Assembly (NCBI RefSeq): GCF_025399795.1
Contig: NZ_JAODTZ010000046.1
Coordinates: 1-64,000, forward strand
DNA: 64,000 nt
DNA from: Streptomyces rhizosphaerihabitans
Lineage (GTDB): Bacteria; Actinomycetota; Actinomycetes; Streptomycetales; Streptomycetaceae
Direction of reading: 5' to 3'
Shown: one piece after another, positions 1 to 11,122 of the stretch
Position numbering within the stretch: the first letter of the stretch is position 1
Layout of the letters: every line of letters begins with the position of its first letter
Notes under the pieces: generated by a model
The model's input: the letters and a program-made list of their open reading frames with translations, nothing else
Told to the model about the DNA's origin: nothing
Databases searched by the model: none
Translations under genes and position numbers: made by a program

Positions 1-273
1 AGCGGGCGTACCGCCACCCGCACTCGCGCTCGGTGCGGGGTTCGGGCTCTGCAGCGGCGGAAGGTCCGTGTAGTAACGCGAGTTGCCGGTCGCGGTGTCG
101 TCGCCGCCCGCTTCGTTCGCGTCCTGGCCGACATCGGCGCCCGCCGACTGTCTCCCGTGGTCGTCGGTCATCACTCCCGGGGCCTGCGAGGCGGACAGAG
201 CCGCGACCGCGGCCGCGGCCACAGCGGTGGTTGCCGCGCTCTTGCGCAGCCTCCTGCCGAATTGCGCCGCCAT
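1..273 (-). CDS. Secreted protein, N-terminal part only (cut by window edge)
   Basis: Ninety-one codons run from an ATG at 273 to the window edge without a stop. The ATG is preceded by a strong GGGAGGGG ribosome-binding site. The start MAAQFGRRLRKSA is a basic n-region followed by an Ala/Val-rich hydrophobic stretch (about residues 13-30), so a Sec signal peptide is likely. The visible mature part is Asp/Gly/Pro/Ser-rich and looks like a flexible linker before a domain that lies outside the window. The function cannot be told from this piece. Confidence refers to a real exported protein starting here. Confidence 0.8.
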   Translation of the reverse strand, partial: MAAQFGRRLRKSAATTAVAAAAVAALSASQAPGVMTDDHGRQSAGADVGQDANEAGGDDTATGNSRYYTDLPPLQSPNPAPSASAGGGTPA

Positions 274-527
274 GAAGTGAACCCCTCCCACGGACGACCG
301 GCCCAGCCCGCCGTCTCTCAGAACCCTGTGCGCTTCCACTGCTTCCGGTGTTTCCGGCCGTGTTCCCCGGCGCGGCGACCCAGGCGACCCTACGACAACT
401 TCCGTTGAGCGGGGACCCGTTCGCGCCCGGTATTCACCAGTTGGCCATGTGACGTCGTCCCGCATACTGGCCGTCAGTGATCAACAGGCCGGACATAGCC
501 GGTCACTCGTAGCCGCAGGGGGACGAT

Positions 528-1382
528 TTGCCCTTCACTCTCAGTCACGCGGCCGCCGCACTGCCCGCCATACGCGGGGACGGAAGCGGTCGCGGCCGAT
601 TGATTCCCGCCGTTCTCGTGGCGGGTTCCTTCGCTCCCGACATGACCTACTACGCGGCGAGCGTAGTGCCCGGGGCGATGGAGTTCGGCACGTTCACGCA
701 CTCGTTCACCGGAGTGTTCAGCATCGATGTGCTTATCGCATGGGTGTTGGTGGGCGCCTGGCTGGTGCTGCGCGAACCGCTGGTGGCACTGATGCCTGCG
801 GCACGACAGGGGCGCACGGCGCGGCTCTTGCGCTGTGGAGCCGTGCGCGAGCCGGTGCGCGCGCCGATGGTCCTGTGGTGGTATGTCTCGGCTGCGCTCG
901 GCGCGCTGACGCATGTGGTGTGGGACGCGTTCACCCACCACGACCGGTGGGGGGTGCGGCTCTTCCCCGTCCTCGGGCAGAACCTCGCGGGCTCGCCGCT
1001 CTACTGGTACGTCCAGTACGGCAGTTCGGCGTTGGCGGCCGTCGTGATCGTGACCTTCGTGGTGCTCGCGCTGCGCCGCACGCCGTACGGCCCGGTCGTC
1101 GGGGTGCCCGTCCTGTCCACCGCCGACCGGTGGCTGGCCGCCGTGGTGATCGGTGGCCTCGCGCTGGCCGCCGCGGTGCAGCGGGCAGTGCGCTGGTGGG
1201 CGTACTGGGGGTCCATCGCGAAGCCGTGGGAACTGATTCCGCCGCTGTGCTTCGGCGGGGGCGCGGGCCTGGTCCTCGGCCTCGTCCTGTACGTCTCGGC
1301 GGTCAGGATGTGGCGTCGCGCTCCGGCTCGTCCCGGCCCGGCGGCGGCCCGTCCGGAGCCGAGCCGGCCGACTGCTCGCTGA
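528..1382 (+). CDS. DUF4184 family integral membrane protein
   Basis: The 284-residue product begins MPFTLSHAAAALP and carries the SFAPDM and FTHSFTG motifs typical of DUF4184 proteins. These are multi-pass membrane proteins with conserved His/Asp residues resembling membrane-bound metal-dependent hydrolases; no reaction is established. Hydrophobic segments lie around residues 65-85, 115-130, 160-180, 205-220 and 240-265. The start is a TTG at 528 with an AGGGGGAC ribosome-binding site just upstream. The 3' end overlaps the convergent secreted-protein gene by 80 bp. The family call is from motif recognition; function is unknown. Confidence 0.75.
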   Translation: MPFTLSHAAAALPAIRGDGSGRGRLIPAVLVAGSFAPDMTYYAASVVPGAMEFGTFTHSFTGVFSIDVLIAWVLVGAWLVLREPLVALMPAARQGRTARLLRCGAVREPVRAPMVLWWYVSAALGALTHVVWDAFTHHDRWGVRLFPVLGQNLAGSPLYWYVQYGSSALAAVVIVTFVVLALRRTPYGPVVGVPVLSTADRWLAAVVIGGLALAAAVQRAVRWWAYWGSIAKPWELIPPLCFGGGAGLVLGLVLYVSAVRMWRRAPARPGPAAARPEPSRPTAR

Positions 1383-2034
1383 CCGCGGTACCGGCGGCGA
1401 GGCTCCGGAGCAGGCCGCGTCCGTGACCGAGGCCCCGGTGCACGGCCAGGGCGACACGTTCGACGACGCGGGCGCCGTACGGCATCGTCGGATGGTCGTA
1501 GGAGAGGACGATGACGCGGTAGGTGCGGGAGGGGCCGGTGAACGCCCCGATGCCATGGACGCGCCCGCCGTTCGCGGCCCGGGGCAGCCGGCCGGTGGAG
1601 ATGTGCGCCTTCAGGCCGTGCGGCAGGGCGGAAGGCACGGCCCGGCGCCCCTCCCCGCGGACCCGGGTGAACAGCCCGAGGCCGTACGCGCGGGCCCTCA
1701 GGAACTCGTGGGCGCCGGAGAGCACCGCCGGCAGCCGCATCCGGTCGCCGGACGCGGTGCGGGCCGGGCCGCCTGTCCTGTCGTCCCCCACCGCCACCGG
1801 GCCAGTGCCCCGGCGTGCCGACGGCGCCGCCCGGAGGTCGCGGGACATCCGGGCGGCGAGGTCCGGGTCCTGAGGGGAACGGCAGGCTTCGGGCAGCTGG
1901 GCGGTGCCCGCTTCGGCGGCGACCGCGGGTATCGGGGCGAGCAGCACCGGGACGACGGCCGCGGTCACCGTCACGGTCGCGACCACGACGGTCGTGGCCA
2001 TGGCCGTACGGCAGTGGAGCGTGCGTATACCCAT
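1303..2034 (-). CDS. Secreted protein of unknown function
   Basis: This is a 243-residue product if started at the ATG at 2034 (MGIRTLHCRTAMATT), where a long Ala/Val/Thr hydrophobic stretch (about residues 12-38) followed by AVAAEAG gives a convincing signal peptide. An upstream in-frame start near 2109 would bury that signal and is less likely. No catalytic motif was recognised. The C-terminus is Arg/Pro/Gly-rich and its last 80 bp overlap the opposite-strand DUF4184 gene. The repeat-rich spacer 2035-2518 separates it from polA upstream. It could be a poorly conserved lineage-specific protein. Confidence 0.6.
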   Translation of the reverse strand: MGIRTLHCRTAMATTVVVATVTVTAAVVPVLLAPIPAVAAEAGTAQLPEACRSPQDPDLAARMSRDLRAAPSARRGTGPVAVGDDRTGGPARTASGDRMRLPAVLSGAHEFLRARAYGLGLFTRVRGEGRRAVPSALPHGLKAHISTGRLPRAANGGRVHGIGAFTGPSRTYRVIVLSYDHPTMPYGARVVERVALAVHRGLGHGRGLLRSLAAGTAVSEQSAGSAPDGPPPGRDEPERDATS

Positions 2035-2235
2035 GCCCGCATCCTTACGGCACCTTCCGGCCCGGGGCGCTTTGTGAGAGCCACGCGAGTGACAGCTCCC
2101 TCCGGGCACGGGCGGGCACCGCGCGATCCGCGCGGGGGGGCAGCGGAACCGCGAAGCCCGCAGTAGCGGGGGGCGGATCCGGTGCGCCGGAAGAGGTCAG
2201 GCACGCGCCCGAAGTCACCCGGCGCGCCCGAAACC

Positions 2236-2452
2236 CTCCTGCATGTGGCCGGGGCAGGCCCGGAGCCGCCCGGCGCGCGCCCGAAGAAGCCCTGCACGCG
2301 ACCGGGGTACGCCCGGAGTCGCCCGGCGTGCGCCCGACCACAGCCGAAGACGCCCTGCATGCGGCCGAGGTGAACCCGAAGGGCGGCCCGCCTGTAGCCG
2401 AAGTCGCCCTGGACGCGGCCGGAATACACCCGGCGCGCGCCCGGAGTCGTCC
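2236..2452. repeat. Degenerate ~54-63 bp tandem repeat in the spacer downstream of polA
   Basis: Four imperfect copies begin with CCCTGCATG or close variants and continue through CGGCCGG, CCCGGAG and GCGCGCCCGAAG blocks. They fill most of the gene-free stretch 2035-2518. Open frames here are Pro/Arg/Ala-rich on both strands and look like composition artefacts. No terminator with a T-run is obvious after polA. This is seen directly; a role is not known. Confidence 0.6.
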
Positions 2453-2518
2453 GGCATGCGGGCCCGGTACCTCGTGTGGTGCCGGGCCCGCACCCGTTGG
2501 CCGATGGCGGCCCCGACG

Positions 2519-5245
2519 CTAGTGCGCCGCCGACTCCCAGTCCGGGCCCGAGCCGACGGAGACGTCCAGCGGGACGGTGAGCTCGACGGCGGACGCCATC
2601 TCGTGGCGCAGCAGCTCCTCGGTCCTGGCCCGCTCGCCCGGAGCGATCTCCAGGACGATTTCGTCATGGACCTGGAGCAGCATGCGGGAGGTGAGGTTCG
2701 CCTCGCGCAGCGCCCGGTCCACGTTCAGCATCGCGATCTTGACGATGTCCGCGGCCGTGCCCTGGATGGGCGCGTTGAGGGCCATGCGCTCGGCCGCCTC
2801 ACGGCGCTGCCGGTTGTCGCTGTTGAGATCCGGCAGATAGCGGCGGCGCCCGAAGAGTGTCGCGGTGTAGCCCGTGGCCCGGGCCTCGTCGACCGCCCGG
2901 CGCAGATAGTCCCGTACACCGCCGAAGCGCTCGAAGTACGTGTCCATCAGCGCACGGGCCTCGCCCGCCTCGATGTTCAGCTGCTGGGAGAGGCCGAAGG
3001 CCGACAGCCCGTAGGCGAGGCCGTAGGACATCGCCTTGATCTTGCGGCGCATCTCGGCGTCGACCGCGGACCGCTCCACGGAGAACACCTGGGAGGCGAC
3101 GGTGGTGTGCAGGTCCTCGCCGGAGGAGAACGCCTCCAACAGGCCCTCGTCCTCGGACAGATGGGCCATCACCCGCAGCTCGATCTGGCTGTAGTCCGCG
3201 GTCATGAGGGACTCGAAGCCCTCACCCACCACGAACCCGCGGCGGATCGCGCGGCCCTCGTCCGTGCGGACCGGGATGTTCTGCAGGTTCGGATCGGTCG
3301 ACGACAGCCGGCCCGTCGCCGCGACCGTCTGGTTGTACGTGGTGTGGATGCGGCCGTCCGCGGCGATCGACTTGATCAGGCCCTCGACGGTGACCCGCAG
3401 CTTGGCCTGCTCACGGTGACGGAGCATGATCACGGGCAGTTCGTTCTCGGTCTGCGTCGCCAGCCAGGCCAACGCGTCCGCGTCCGTCGTGTAGCCCGTC
3501 TTGGTCTTCTTCGTCTTCGGAAGCGCCAGCTCACCGAAGAGGACTTCCTGGAGCTGCTTGGGCGAGCCGAGGTTGAACTCGTGCCCCGCGGCCGCGTGCG
3601 CCTCCTTCACGGCCTGCTGCACCGCGCCCGCGAACATCTGCTCCATGGCCTCCAGATGCGCCCGGTCCGCCGCGATGCCGTGCCGCTCCAGGCGGGCCAG
3701 CAGGCTGGACGTGGGCAGCTCCATGTCGCGCAGCAGATCCGCCGCGCCGACCTCCTGGAGCTTCTCCCCGAACGACTCGCCCAGGTCGAGGATCGTGCGG
3801 GCCTGCGCCATCAGCGCGTCGGCCTCGGCCTGCTCGTCCGTACCGAAGGCGAGCTGTCCGTCGGCCGCGGCGGCCGGTCCGAGCTCCCGGCCGAGGTACT
3901 CCAGGGAGAGCGCGTCCAGCGCGAAGGAGCGGCGGCCCGGCTTGACCAGGTAGGCGGCGAGCGCGGTGTCCATGCTCACGCCCTCGATGGTCCAGCCGTG
4001 CTCGGCGAAGACCCGCATCGCACCCTTGGCGTTGTGCATGACCTTGTGCTTGCCGGGGTCGGCGAGCCACGCGGCGAACGCGTTCTCGTCGGACTCGTCC
4101 AGCTGGGACGGGTCGAACCACGCGGCCGCACCCCCGCCGGCCGCGAGCGCCACCTCGGCGACGGACCCCGTGCCCAGCGCCCACGAGTCGACCGTGGACA
4201 TACCCAGAACCGCCGTGCCGTGCTCGGCCAGCCACGGCTTCAGCTCGCCCGCGCCCAGCACCGTGCCGTCGATCTCGACGCCCTCGGCGACCGGCCGCGC
4301 CTCCTCGGCCTCACCGGCCCCCGGGTCCACGGCGAGAAGCCGCTCGCGCAGCGAGGGGTTACGGATCTCCAGGGTGTCCAGGACCATCGCGAGCGCCGTA
4401 CGGTCGTACGCGGCCCGCTCCAGGTCCGCCACCGTCCGGGGCAGCTCGACGTCCTTGACCATCTCCGTGAGACGGCGGTTCAGCTTCACCGCCTCCAGGT
4501 GGTCGCGCAGATTCTGCCCCGCCTTGCCCTTGACCTCGTCGACCCGCTCGACCAGCTCCGCGAACGAACCGAACTGGTTGATCCACTTCGCGGCCGTCTT
4601 CTCGCCGACACCCGGGATGCCCGGCAGGTTGTCCGACGGGTCACCGCGCAGCGCCGCGAAATCGGGGTACTGCGCCGGCGTCAGCCCGTATTTCTCGAAG
4701 ACCTTCTCCGGGGTGAACCGGGTCAGCTCGGAGACACCCTTCGTCGGGTACAGCACCGTCGTGTGCTCGGAGACCAGCTGGAAGGAGTCACGGTCGCCCG
4801 TGACGATCAGCACGTCGAAGCCCTCGGCCTCTGCCTCGGTGGCGAGCGTCGCGATGATGTCGTCGGCCTCGAAACCGTCCACCGCGAACCGCTGCGCGTG
4901 CATCGCGTCCAGCACCTCGCCGATCAGCTCGACCTGCCCCTTGAACTCGTCCGGGGTCTTCGACCTGTTCGCCTTGTACTCGGTGAACTCCTCGGAACGC
5001 CACGTCTTGCGCGACACGTCGAACGCCACCGCGAAATGCGTGGGCGCCTCGTCGCGCAGTGTGTTGGCCAGCATCGACGCGAAACCATAGATGGCGTTCG
5101 TCGGCTGACCCGTCGCGGTCGTGAAGTTCTCCACGGGCAGCGCGAAGAACGCGCGGTAGGCCAGCGAGTGCCCGTCCATGAGCATCAGGCGCGGGCGGCC
5201 CGTACCTGCGGTGTTCTCGGTCTTCTTCGATGCTGTGTCTGCCAC
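2519..5245 (-). CDS. polA: DNA polymerase I
   Basis: The 908-residue product is the family A polymerase for Okazaki-fragment processing and repair. The N-terminal 5'-3' exonuclease domain is marked by MLMDGHSLAYRAFF and GIPGVGEKTA. The polymerase domain carries motif A (ADYSQIELRVMAH), motif B (KAMSYGLAYGLSAFG) and motif C (LLQVHDEIVLE). The central proofreading-like domain has no recognisable Asp-x-Glu motif, which is usual for actinobacterial PolA, so 3'-5' exonuclease activity is probably absent. The GTG at 5245 was chosen because it sits after a GGGGA site and gives the family length; an ATG at 5275 is an alternative. It is divergent from the oxidoreductase gene at 5415. Confidence 0.97.
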   Translation of the reverse strand: MADTASKKTENTAGTGRPRLMLMDGHSLAYRAFFALPVENFTTATGQPTNAIYGFASMLANTLRDEAPTHFAVAFDVSRKTWRSEEFTEYKANRSKTPDEFKGQVELIGEVLDAMHAQRFAVDGFEADDIIATLATEAEAEGFDVLIVTGDRDSFQLVSEHTTVLYPTKGVSELTRFTPEKVFEKYGLTPAQYPDFAALRGDPSDNLPGIPGVGEKTAAKWINQFGSFAELVERVDEVKGKAGQNLRDHLEAVKLNRRLTEMVKDVELPRTVADLERAAYDRTALAMVLDTLEIRNPSLRERLLAVDPGAGEAEEARPVAEGVEIDGTVLGAGELKPWLAEHGTAVLGMSTVDSWALGTGSVAEVALAAGGGAAAWFDPSQLDESDENAFAAWLADPGKHKVMHNAKGAMRVFAEHGWTIEGVSMDTALAAYLVKPGRRSFALDALSLEYLGRELGPAAAADGQLAFGTDEQAEADALMAQARTILDLGESFGEKLQEVGAADLLRDMELPTSSLLARLERHGIAADRAHLEAMEQMFAGAVQQAVKEAHAAAGHEFNLGSPKQLQEVLFGELALPKTKKTKTGYTTDADALAWLATQTENELPVIMLRHREQAKLRVTVEGLIKSIAADGRIHTTYNQTVAATGRLSSTDPNLQNIPVRTDEGRAIRRGFVVGEGFESLMTADYSQIELRVMAHLSEDEGLLEAFSSGEDLHTTVASQVFSVERSAVDAEMRRKIKAMSYGLAYGLSAFGLSQQLNIEAGEARALMDTYFERFGGVRDYLRRAVDEARATGYTATLFGRRRYLPDLNSDNRQRREAAERMALNAPIQGTAADIVKIAMLNVDRALREANLTSRMLLQVHDEIVLEIAPGERARTEELLRHEMASAVELTVPLDVSVGSGPDWESAAH

Positions 5246-5414
5246 ATCCCCGATCCTGCCACGGCCCACTGACATCGAAAGCCGTCCCGGCCCGGCAGGC
5301 ACCTCCCCCGCCCGGATTCCCACAACCCCCGACCGTCGCTGTCGGCCACGCGTGCGAGGATCCAACCGGTACGAAGACACGCACACCGACGTGCGCACGC
5401 GAAGGGGTTCAGCG

Positions 5415-7694
<2,280 letters not shown>

Positions 7695-7740
7695 GCGTTC
7701 GCTCAGCAGGGAGAATCCACGACGAACGGAGCCGGGCCCG

Positions 7741-8202
7741 ATGGGCGAACAGCACACCCCGAAGTTCCCGCAAGGGGTCATCGACGAGTACGCCGCGCTC
7801 GGCGTCGATCTGCCCGCACTCTTCTCCGCGGGCCACCTCGGCAACCGCATGGGCGTCCAGATCATCGAAGCCTCCGCGGACCGCGTCGTGGGCACCATGC
7901 CGGTGGAGGGCAACACCCAGCCCTACGGCCTGCTGCACGGAGGAGCCTCCGCCGTCCTCGCCGAGACCATCGGCTCCGTCGGCGCCATGCTCCACGGCGG
8001 CATCACCAAGATCGCCGTCGGCGTCGACCTGAACTGCACCCACCACCGCGGCGTCCGCTCCGGCCTCGTCACCGGCGTGGCCACACCCGTCCACCGCGGA
8101 CGCACCTCGGCGACGTACGAGATCGCGATCACGGACGAGGACGGCAAGCGCGTCTGCAGCGCACGCCTCACCTGCATCCTCAAGGACGTGCCCCAGAACT
8201 GA
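7741..8202 (+). CDS. PaaI-like hotdog-fold thioesterase
   Basis: The 153-residue protein has the PaaI/YdiI-type hotdog core: QPYGLLHGGASAVLAE, with the His-Gly-Gly of the helix cap, followed by VGVDLNCTHHRG and a terminal beta strand ending in CTCILK-like sequence. Such enzymes hydrolyse acyl-CoA thioesters, commonly aromatic or beta-oxidation intermediates, as homotetramers in the cytoplasm. It follows the oxidoreductase by 46 bp with a short ribosome-binding region and may be co-transcribed. Substrate is not predictable. The gene-free stretch 8203-8640 follows. Confidence 0.85.
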   Translation: MGEQHTPKFPQGVIDEYAALGVDLPALFSAGHLGNRMGVQIIEASADRVVGTMPVEGNTQPYGLLHGGASAVLAETIGSVGAMLHGGITKIAVGVDLNCTHHRGVRSGLVTGVATPVHRGRTSATYEIAITDEDGKRVCSARLTCILKDVPQN

Positions 8203-8214
8203 CGCCCAGGGCCC

Positions 8215-8600
8215 CGGCCGCTCCCTCCGGGGTGCTCCGGGGTGCTCCGGGGCCCTCACGAGGCTCCAGAGGGGGAGAAACGGCTCCCGGACGGCGAGGC
8301 ACTCAGGCGCACGCCCAGGAGCGTCCGCCAGGCCAGCCGCCCGGCCCCCGAACACCCGACCAGGGAGGGCCGGCCCCAGGACGTCCCGCCGCGGAATGCC
8401 GGGCCGCAAGGCACCCAGCCCCGGGACACACCCGACCTCGGGACACCCGACCCCAGGACGCCCCGCCTCGGGATGCCGGGCCGGGGAATGCCGGGCCGCA
8501 GGGCGCCCGGCCCCGGGACTCCCGGCCTCAGGACGCCGGCCCCCGGTCTCCTGGCCTCAGTACGCCCGGCCCCCGGACCCCCAACTCCCCGTCTCGCACG
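8215..8600. repeat. Degenerate CCCGG/GGACGCC repeat spacer
   Basis: This gene-free stretch is built from loosely repeated units of about 18-25 bp, variants of GGACGCCC-CGCCTCGGGATGCCGGGCC. It is preceded by two exact copies of a GGGTGCTCCG-type decamer near 8229-8250. Both strands stay open in several frames and encode only Pro/Gly/Arg-rich text without a ribosome-binding site, so I regard it as non-coding. Its origin is unclear; slippage-driven expansion is the simplest reading. Confidence 0.55.
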
Positions 8601-8640
8601 ACCCCTTGGCGGAGCCGCGCCCTCCGGTCCAGCATGAGAC

Positions 8641-9309
8641 ATGACCGGCATCGGGCCCGTCGAGCCGTACCACCCCGATGAAGCCGACGGCCTCCACCAG
8701 GACGCACCCACACCCACCGACCTGCTGAAGTCCGACACCCCGCACCTCGGCACCCGTTGGGCGGCACTCCCGCGCTCCCGCCGGCGGCTCGTCCAGACCC
8801 TGGCCGTGATCGCGACCGCAATCGGCGCCCTCTTCGCCCTGCACCCCGCACCGGACACCCGGGCCGCCCCGAACCCCTACCCGTGGCCCGCGAGTGTCAC
8901 CACCCTCCGCTACGAGGGCCGTGGCACCACGCCCACCTCCTTCCGCTTCGAGGTCGACGTCGCCCGGGGAACCCCCGTCACCGTCCACCAAGTGGGCGCC
9001 GGACTGCCCGAGTTGAGCGCCCGCACCACACCCCGGCTGCCACTGACAGTGAAGGCCGGAAATCCCCGCCTGATCACCGTGCGCATCTCCGTATACGACT
9101 GCGCACTCCTGCCGCCCGCCATCGTCCTGCCCTACCTCGACCTGCTCATCAGCAACGAGACAGCGCAGCAACAGCAAAGCTTTCTCTTCGGCGGCACCTA
9201 CCCGCACGACCTGTGGACCGGTCTGCGCGCCCTCTGCTTCCCCAACCGGCCCTCCCCCACACCCACTTCACCCGGCCAGGACACCGGCGGCCGCCTCACA
9301 CGGCAGTAA
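8641..9309 (+). CDS. Membrane-anchored or exported protein of unknown function
   Basis: The 222-residue product has a hydrophilic N-terminus of about 45 residues, a basic patch (RSRRRL) and one hydrophobic helix (about residues 50-68), then an extracytoplasmic part. That topology suggests a type II anchored or Tat/Sec-exported protein. The later part alternates beta-strand-like segments (SFRFEVDV, PLTVKAG) and ends in a Pro/Thr/Ser-rich tail; two cysteines (about 160 and 205) could form a disulfide. No enzyme motif was recognised. Codon use matches the neighbours. It ends at a TAA, unusual in this window. Confidence 0.65.
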   Translation: MTGIGPVEPYHPDEADGLHQDAPTPTDLLKSDTPHLGTRWAALPRSRRRLVQTLAVIATAIGALFALHPAPDTRAAPNPYPWPASVTTLRYEGRGTTPTSFRFEVDVARGTPVTVHQVGAGLPELSARTTPRLPLTVKAGNPRLITVRISVYDCALLPPAIVLPYLDLLISNETAQQQQSFLFGGTYPHDLWTGLRALCFPNRPSPTPTSPGQDTGGRLTRQ

Positions 9310-9705
9310 CAGTCGGTTACCTCTGCTGTAACGAAGCAATCCCCGCGCCGCGAGGCGCGCCGCACCACGCTCCCCGCAGCACCCCGACCCGGCACCGCAC
9401 GTACAGCTTCCGCTCTCCGCCATGAACCCGGAACAGCGCGTTCTCACCATGCGAACACACAACCGCCTCCGACCAGCACACCGAAATGCTCCGATCGTCC
9501 GCCCCACGTCCCCGGGACACCCCCCGCATAACAAGAGCGTCACAGCCTTCCCTACGGTCCTCCCCACTCCCCCTACCTGCGCTTATAGTCACGGCCAGTC
9601 ACCGCGCCGCCGGGCGCGTCACTGCACGGCCCTGCTTCACCCAGTACGGCCCGGCGAGACACACGGCCCCCACCCTGGGGTGCCGCGCCAGGGAGAGGAT
9701 TCAAC
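9310..9705 (+). promoter_or_regulatory. Leader/promoter region of the liv operon
   Basis: This 396-bp gene-free stretch precedes the branched-chain amino-acid transporter. The clearest element is an extended -10-like TTATAGT at 9583-9589, about 117 bp before the GTG start; no good -35 TTGACA is spaced upstream. A GGGAGAGG ribosome-binding site at 9691-9698 precedes the start. I see no convincing operator palindrome. The promoter assignment is an inference. Confidence 0.35.
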
Positions 9706-10926
9706 GTGCGACAGCGTTCTATGGTCATACTCACCGCCGTGCTCACTACAGGAGCACTCACGCTGACCGCCTGCGGCTCGCGCGACAACAGCGGCGACAG
9801 CAAGGGCGACAAGAAGACCGAGATCATCATCGGCGTGGACGCGCCGCTGACCGGTCAGAACTCCGCCACCGGCCTGGGCATCCAGGGCGGCGTCCAGATC
9901 GCCGTCGACGACGCCAACAAGAACAACACCGTTCCCGGTGTGACGTTCAAGGTCCAGGCGCTCGACGACAAGGCCATCCCGGCCTCCGGCCAGGCGAACG
10001 CCACCCAGCTCGTCCAGGACGACAAGGTCCTCGGCGTGGTCGGCCCGCTGAACTCCGGCGTCGCCACCCAGATGCAGCAGGTCTTCGACACCGCCGGTCT
10101 GGTCGAGATCTCCCCGTCCAACACGGCCCCCGAGCTCACCCAGGGCAAGAACTGGCAGACCGCGAAGTCCCGCCCGTTCAAGACGTACTTCCGCACCGCC
10201 ACGACCGACGCCCTCCAGGGCGGCTTCGCGGCCGAGTACGCCTACAGCACCTTGAAGAAGCGCAAGGTGTTCGTGGTCGACGACAAGCAGACCTACGGCG
10301 CCGGCCTGGCCAAGCTCTTCAAGGCGGGCTTCACCAAGTCCGGCGGCAAGGTCGCGGGCGAGGACCACGTCAACACCGGCGACACGGACTTCTCGGCCCT
10401 CGTCACCAAGATCAAGAACGCCAAGGCCGACCTCGTCTACTACGGTGGCCAGTACGACGAGTCGGAGAAGCTCACCAAGCAGCTCAAGGACGGCGGAGTC
10501 AAGATCCCGCTGTTCGGCGGTGACGGCATGTTCACCCCGACCTACATCGAGACCGCCGGCAAGACCTCCGAGGGCGACCTCGTCACCTCGGTCGGCCAGC
10601 CCGTCGACTCCCTGCCCTCCGCCGCCGACTTCATCAAGAAGTACAAGGCCTCCGGCCTCAAGGGCGACTACGGCACGTACGGTGGCTACTCCTACGACGC
10701 CGCCACGGCCATCATCAAGGCCATCGGCGCTGTCGTGAAGGACGGCAAGATCCCGGACGGCGCCCGCGCCAAGATCGTCGCCGAGGTCCAGAAGACCAAG
10801 TTCGACGGCATCGCCGGCCCCGTCTCCTTCGACGAGTTCGGTGACACCACCAACAAGCAGCTCACCGTCTACCAGGTCGTCGACGGTAAGTGGAAGGCTG
10901 TCAAGAGCGGTACGTTCAACGGCTGA
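9706..10926 (+). CDS. livK: Branched-chain amino-acid ABC transporter substrate-binding lipoprotein
   Basis: The 406-residue precursor has a signal peptide with the lipobox LTAC (Cys about residue 24), so the mature protein is a membrane-tethered lipoprotein. The core is a Leu/Ile/Val-binding (peripla_BP type I) domain: IIGVDAPLTGQNSATG near the start, VVGPLNSGVATQ and YYGGQYDESEKL further on. It captures branched-chain amino acids for the permeases encoded downstream. A strong GGGAGAGG site precedes the GTG start. A 196-bp gap separates it from livH, and abundant binding protein relative to permease is typical of such operons. Confidence 0.95.
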   Translation: MRQRSMVILTAVLTTGALTLTACGSRDNSGDSKGDKKTEIIIGVDAPLTGQNSATGLGIQGGVQIAVDDANKNNTVPGVTFKVQALDDKAIPASGQANATQLVQDDKVLGVVGPLNSGVATQMQQVFDTAGLVEISPSNTAPELTQGKNWQTAKSRPFKTYFRTATTDALQGGFAAEYAYSTLKKRKVFVVDDKQTYGAGLAKLFKAGFTKSGGKVAGEDHVNTGDTDFSALVTKIKNAKADLVYYGGQYDESEKLTKQLKDGGVKIPLFGGDGMFTPTYIETAGKTSEGDLVTSVGQPVDSLPSAADFIKKYKASGLKGDYGTYGGYSYDAATAIIKAIGAVVKDGKIPDGARAKIVAEVQKTKFDGIAGPVSFDEFGDTTNKQLTVYQVVDGKWKAVKSGTFNG

Positions 10927-11122
10927 TCCGCACCACCCGGGCCACTCCGGCGGATCGGTCCGACTCCAGGCCACGGCGCCCGAAACGGCACCGTGAGCCC
11001 GGTCCGATCCACCGGACAGGCCCTCAGCACAACCACAGGGCCGCGCGGCCACGACCACACGTCACCGCGCGGCCCGATTCATACGCCCTGCTCAACTCTC
11101 CCCACCACATGGAGGCCATGCG

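Noticed and set aside
2243..5272. A ~1000-codon open frame on the plus strand opposite polA
   Set aside because: It mirrors polA codons in a high-GC genome, has Arg/Leu-rich composition, no ribosome-binding site and no recognisable motif.
8232..8681. Pro/Arg-rich open frames in the 8.2-8.6 kb spacer
   Set aside because: Several overlapping frames are equally open, which indicates base composition and not coding.
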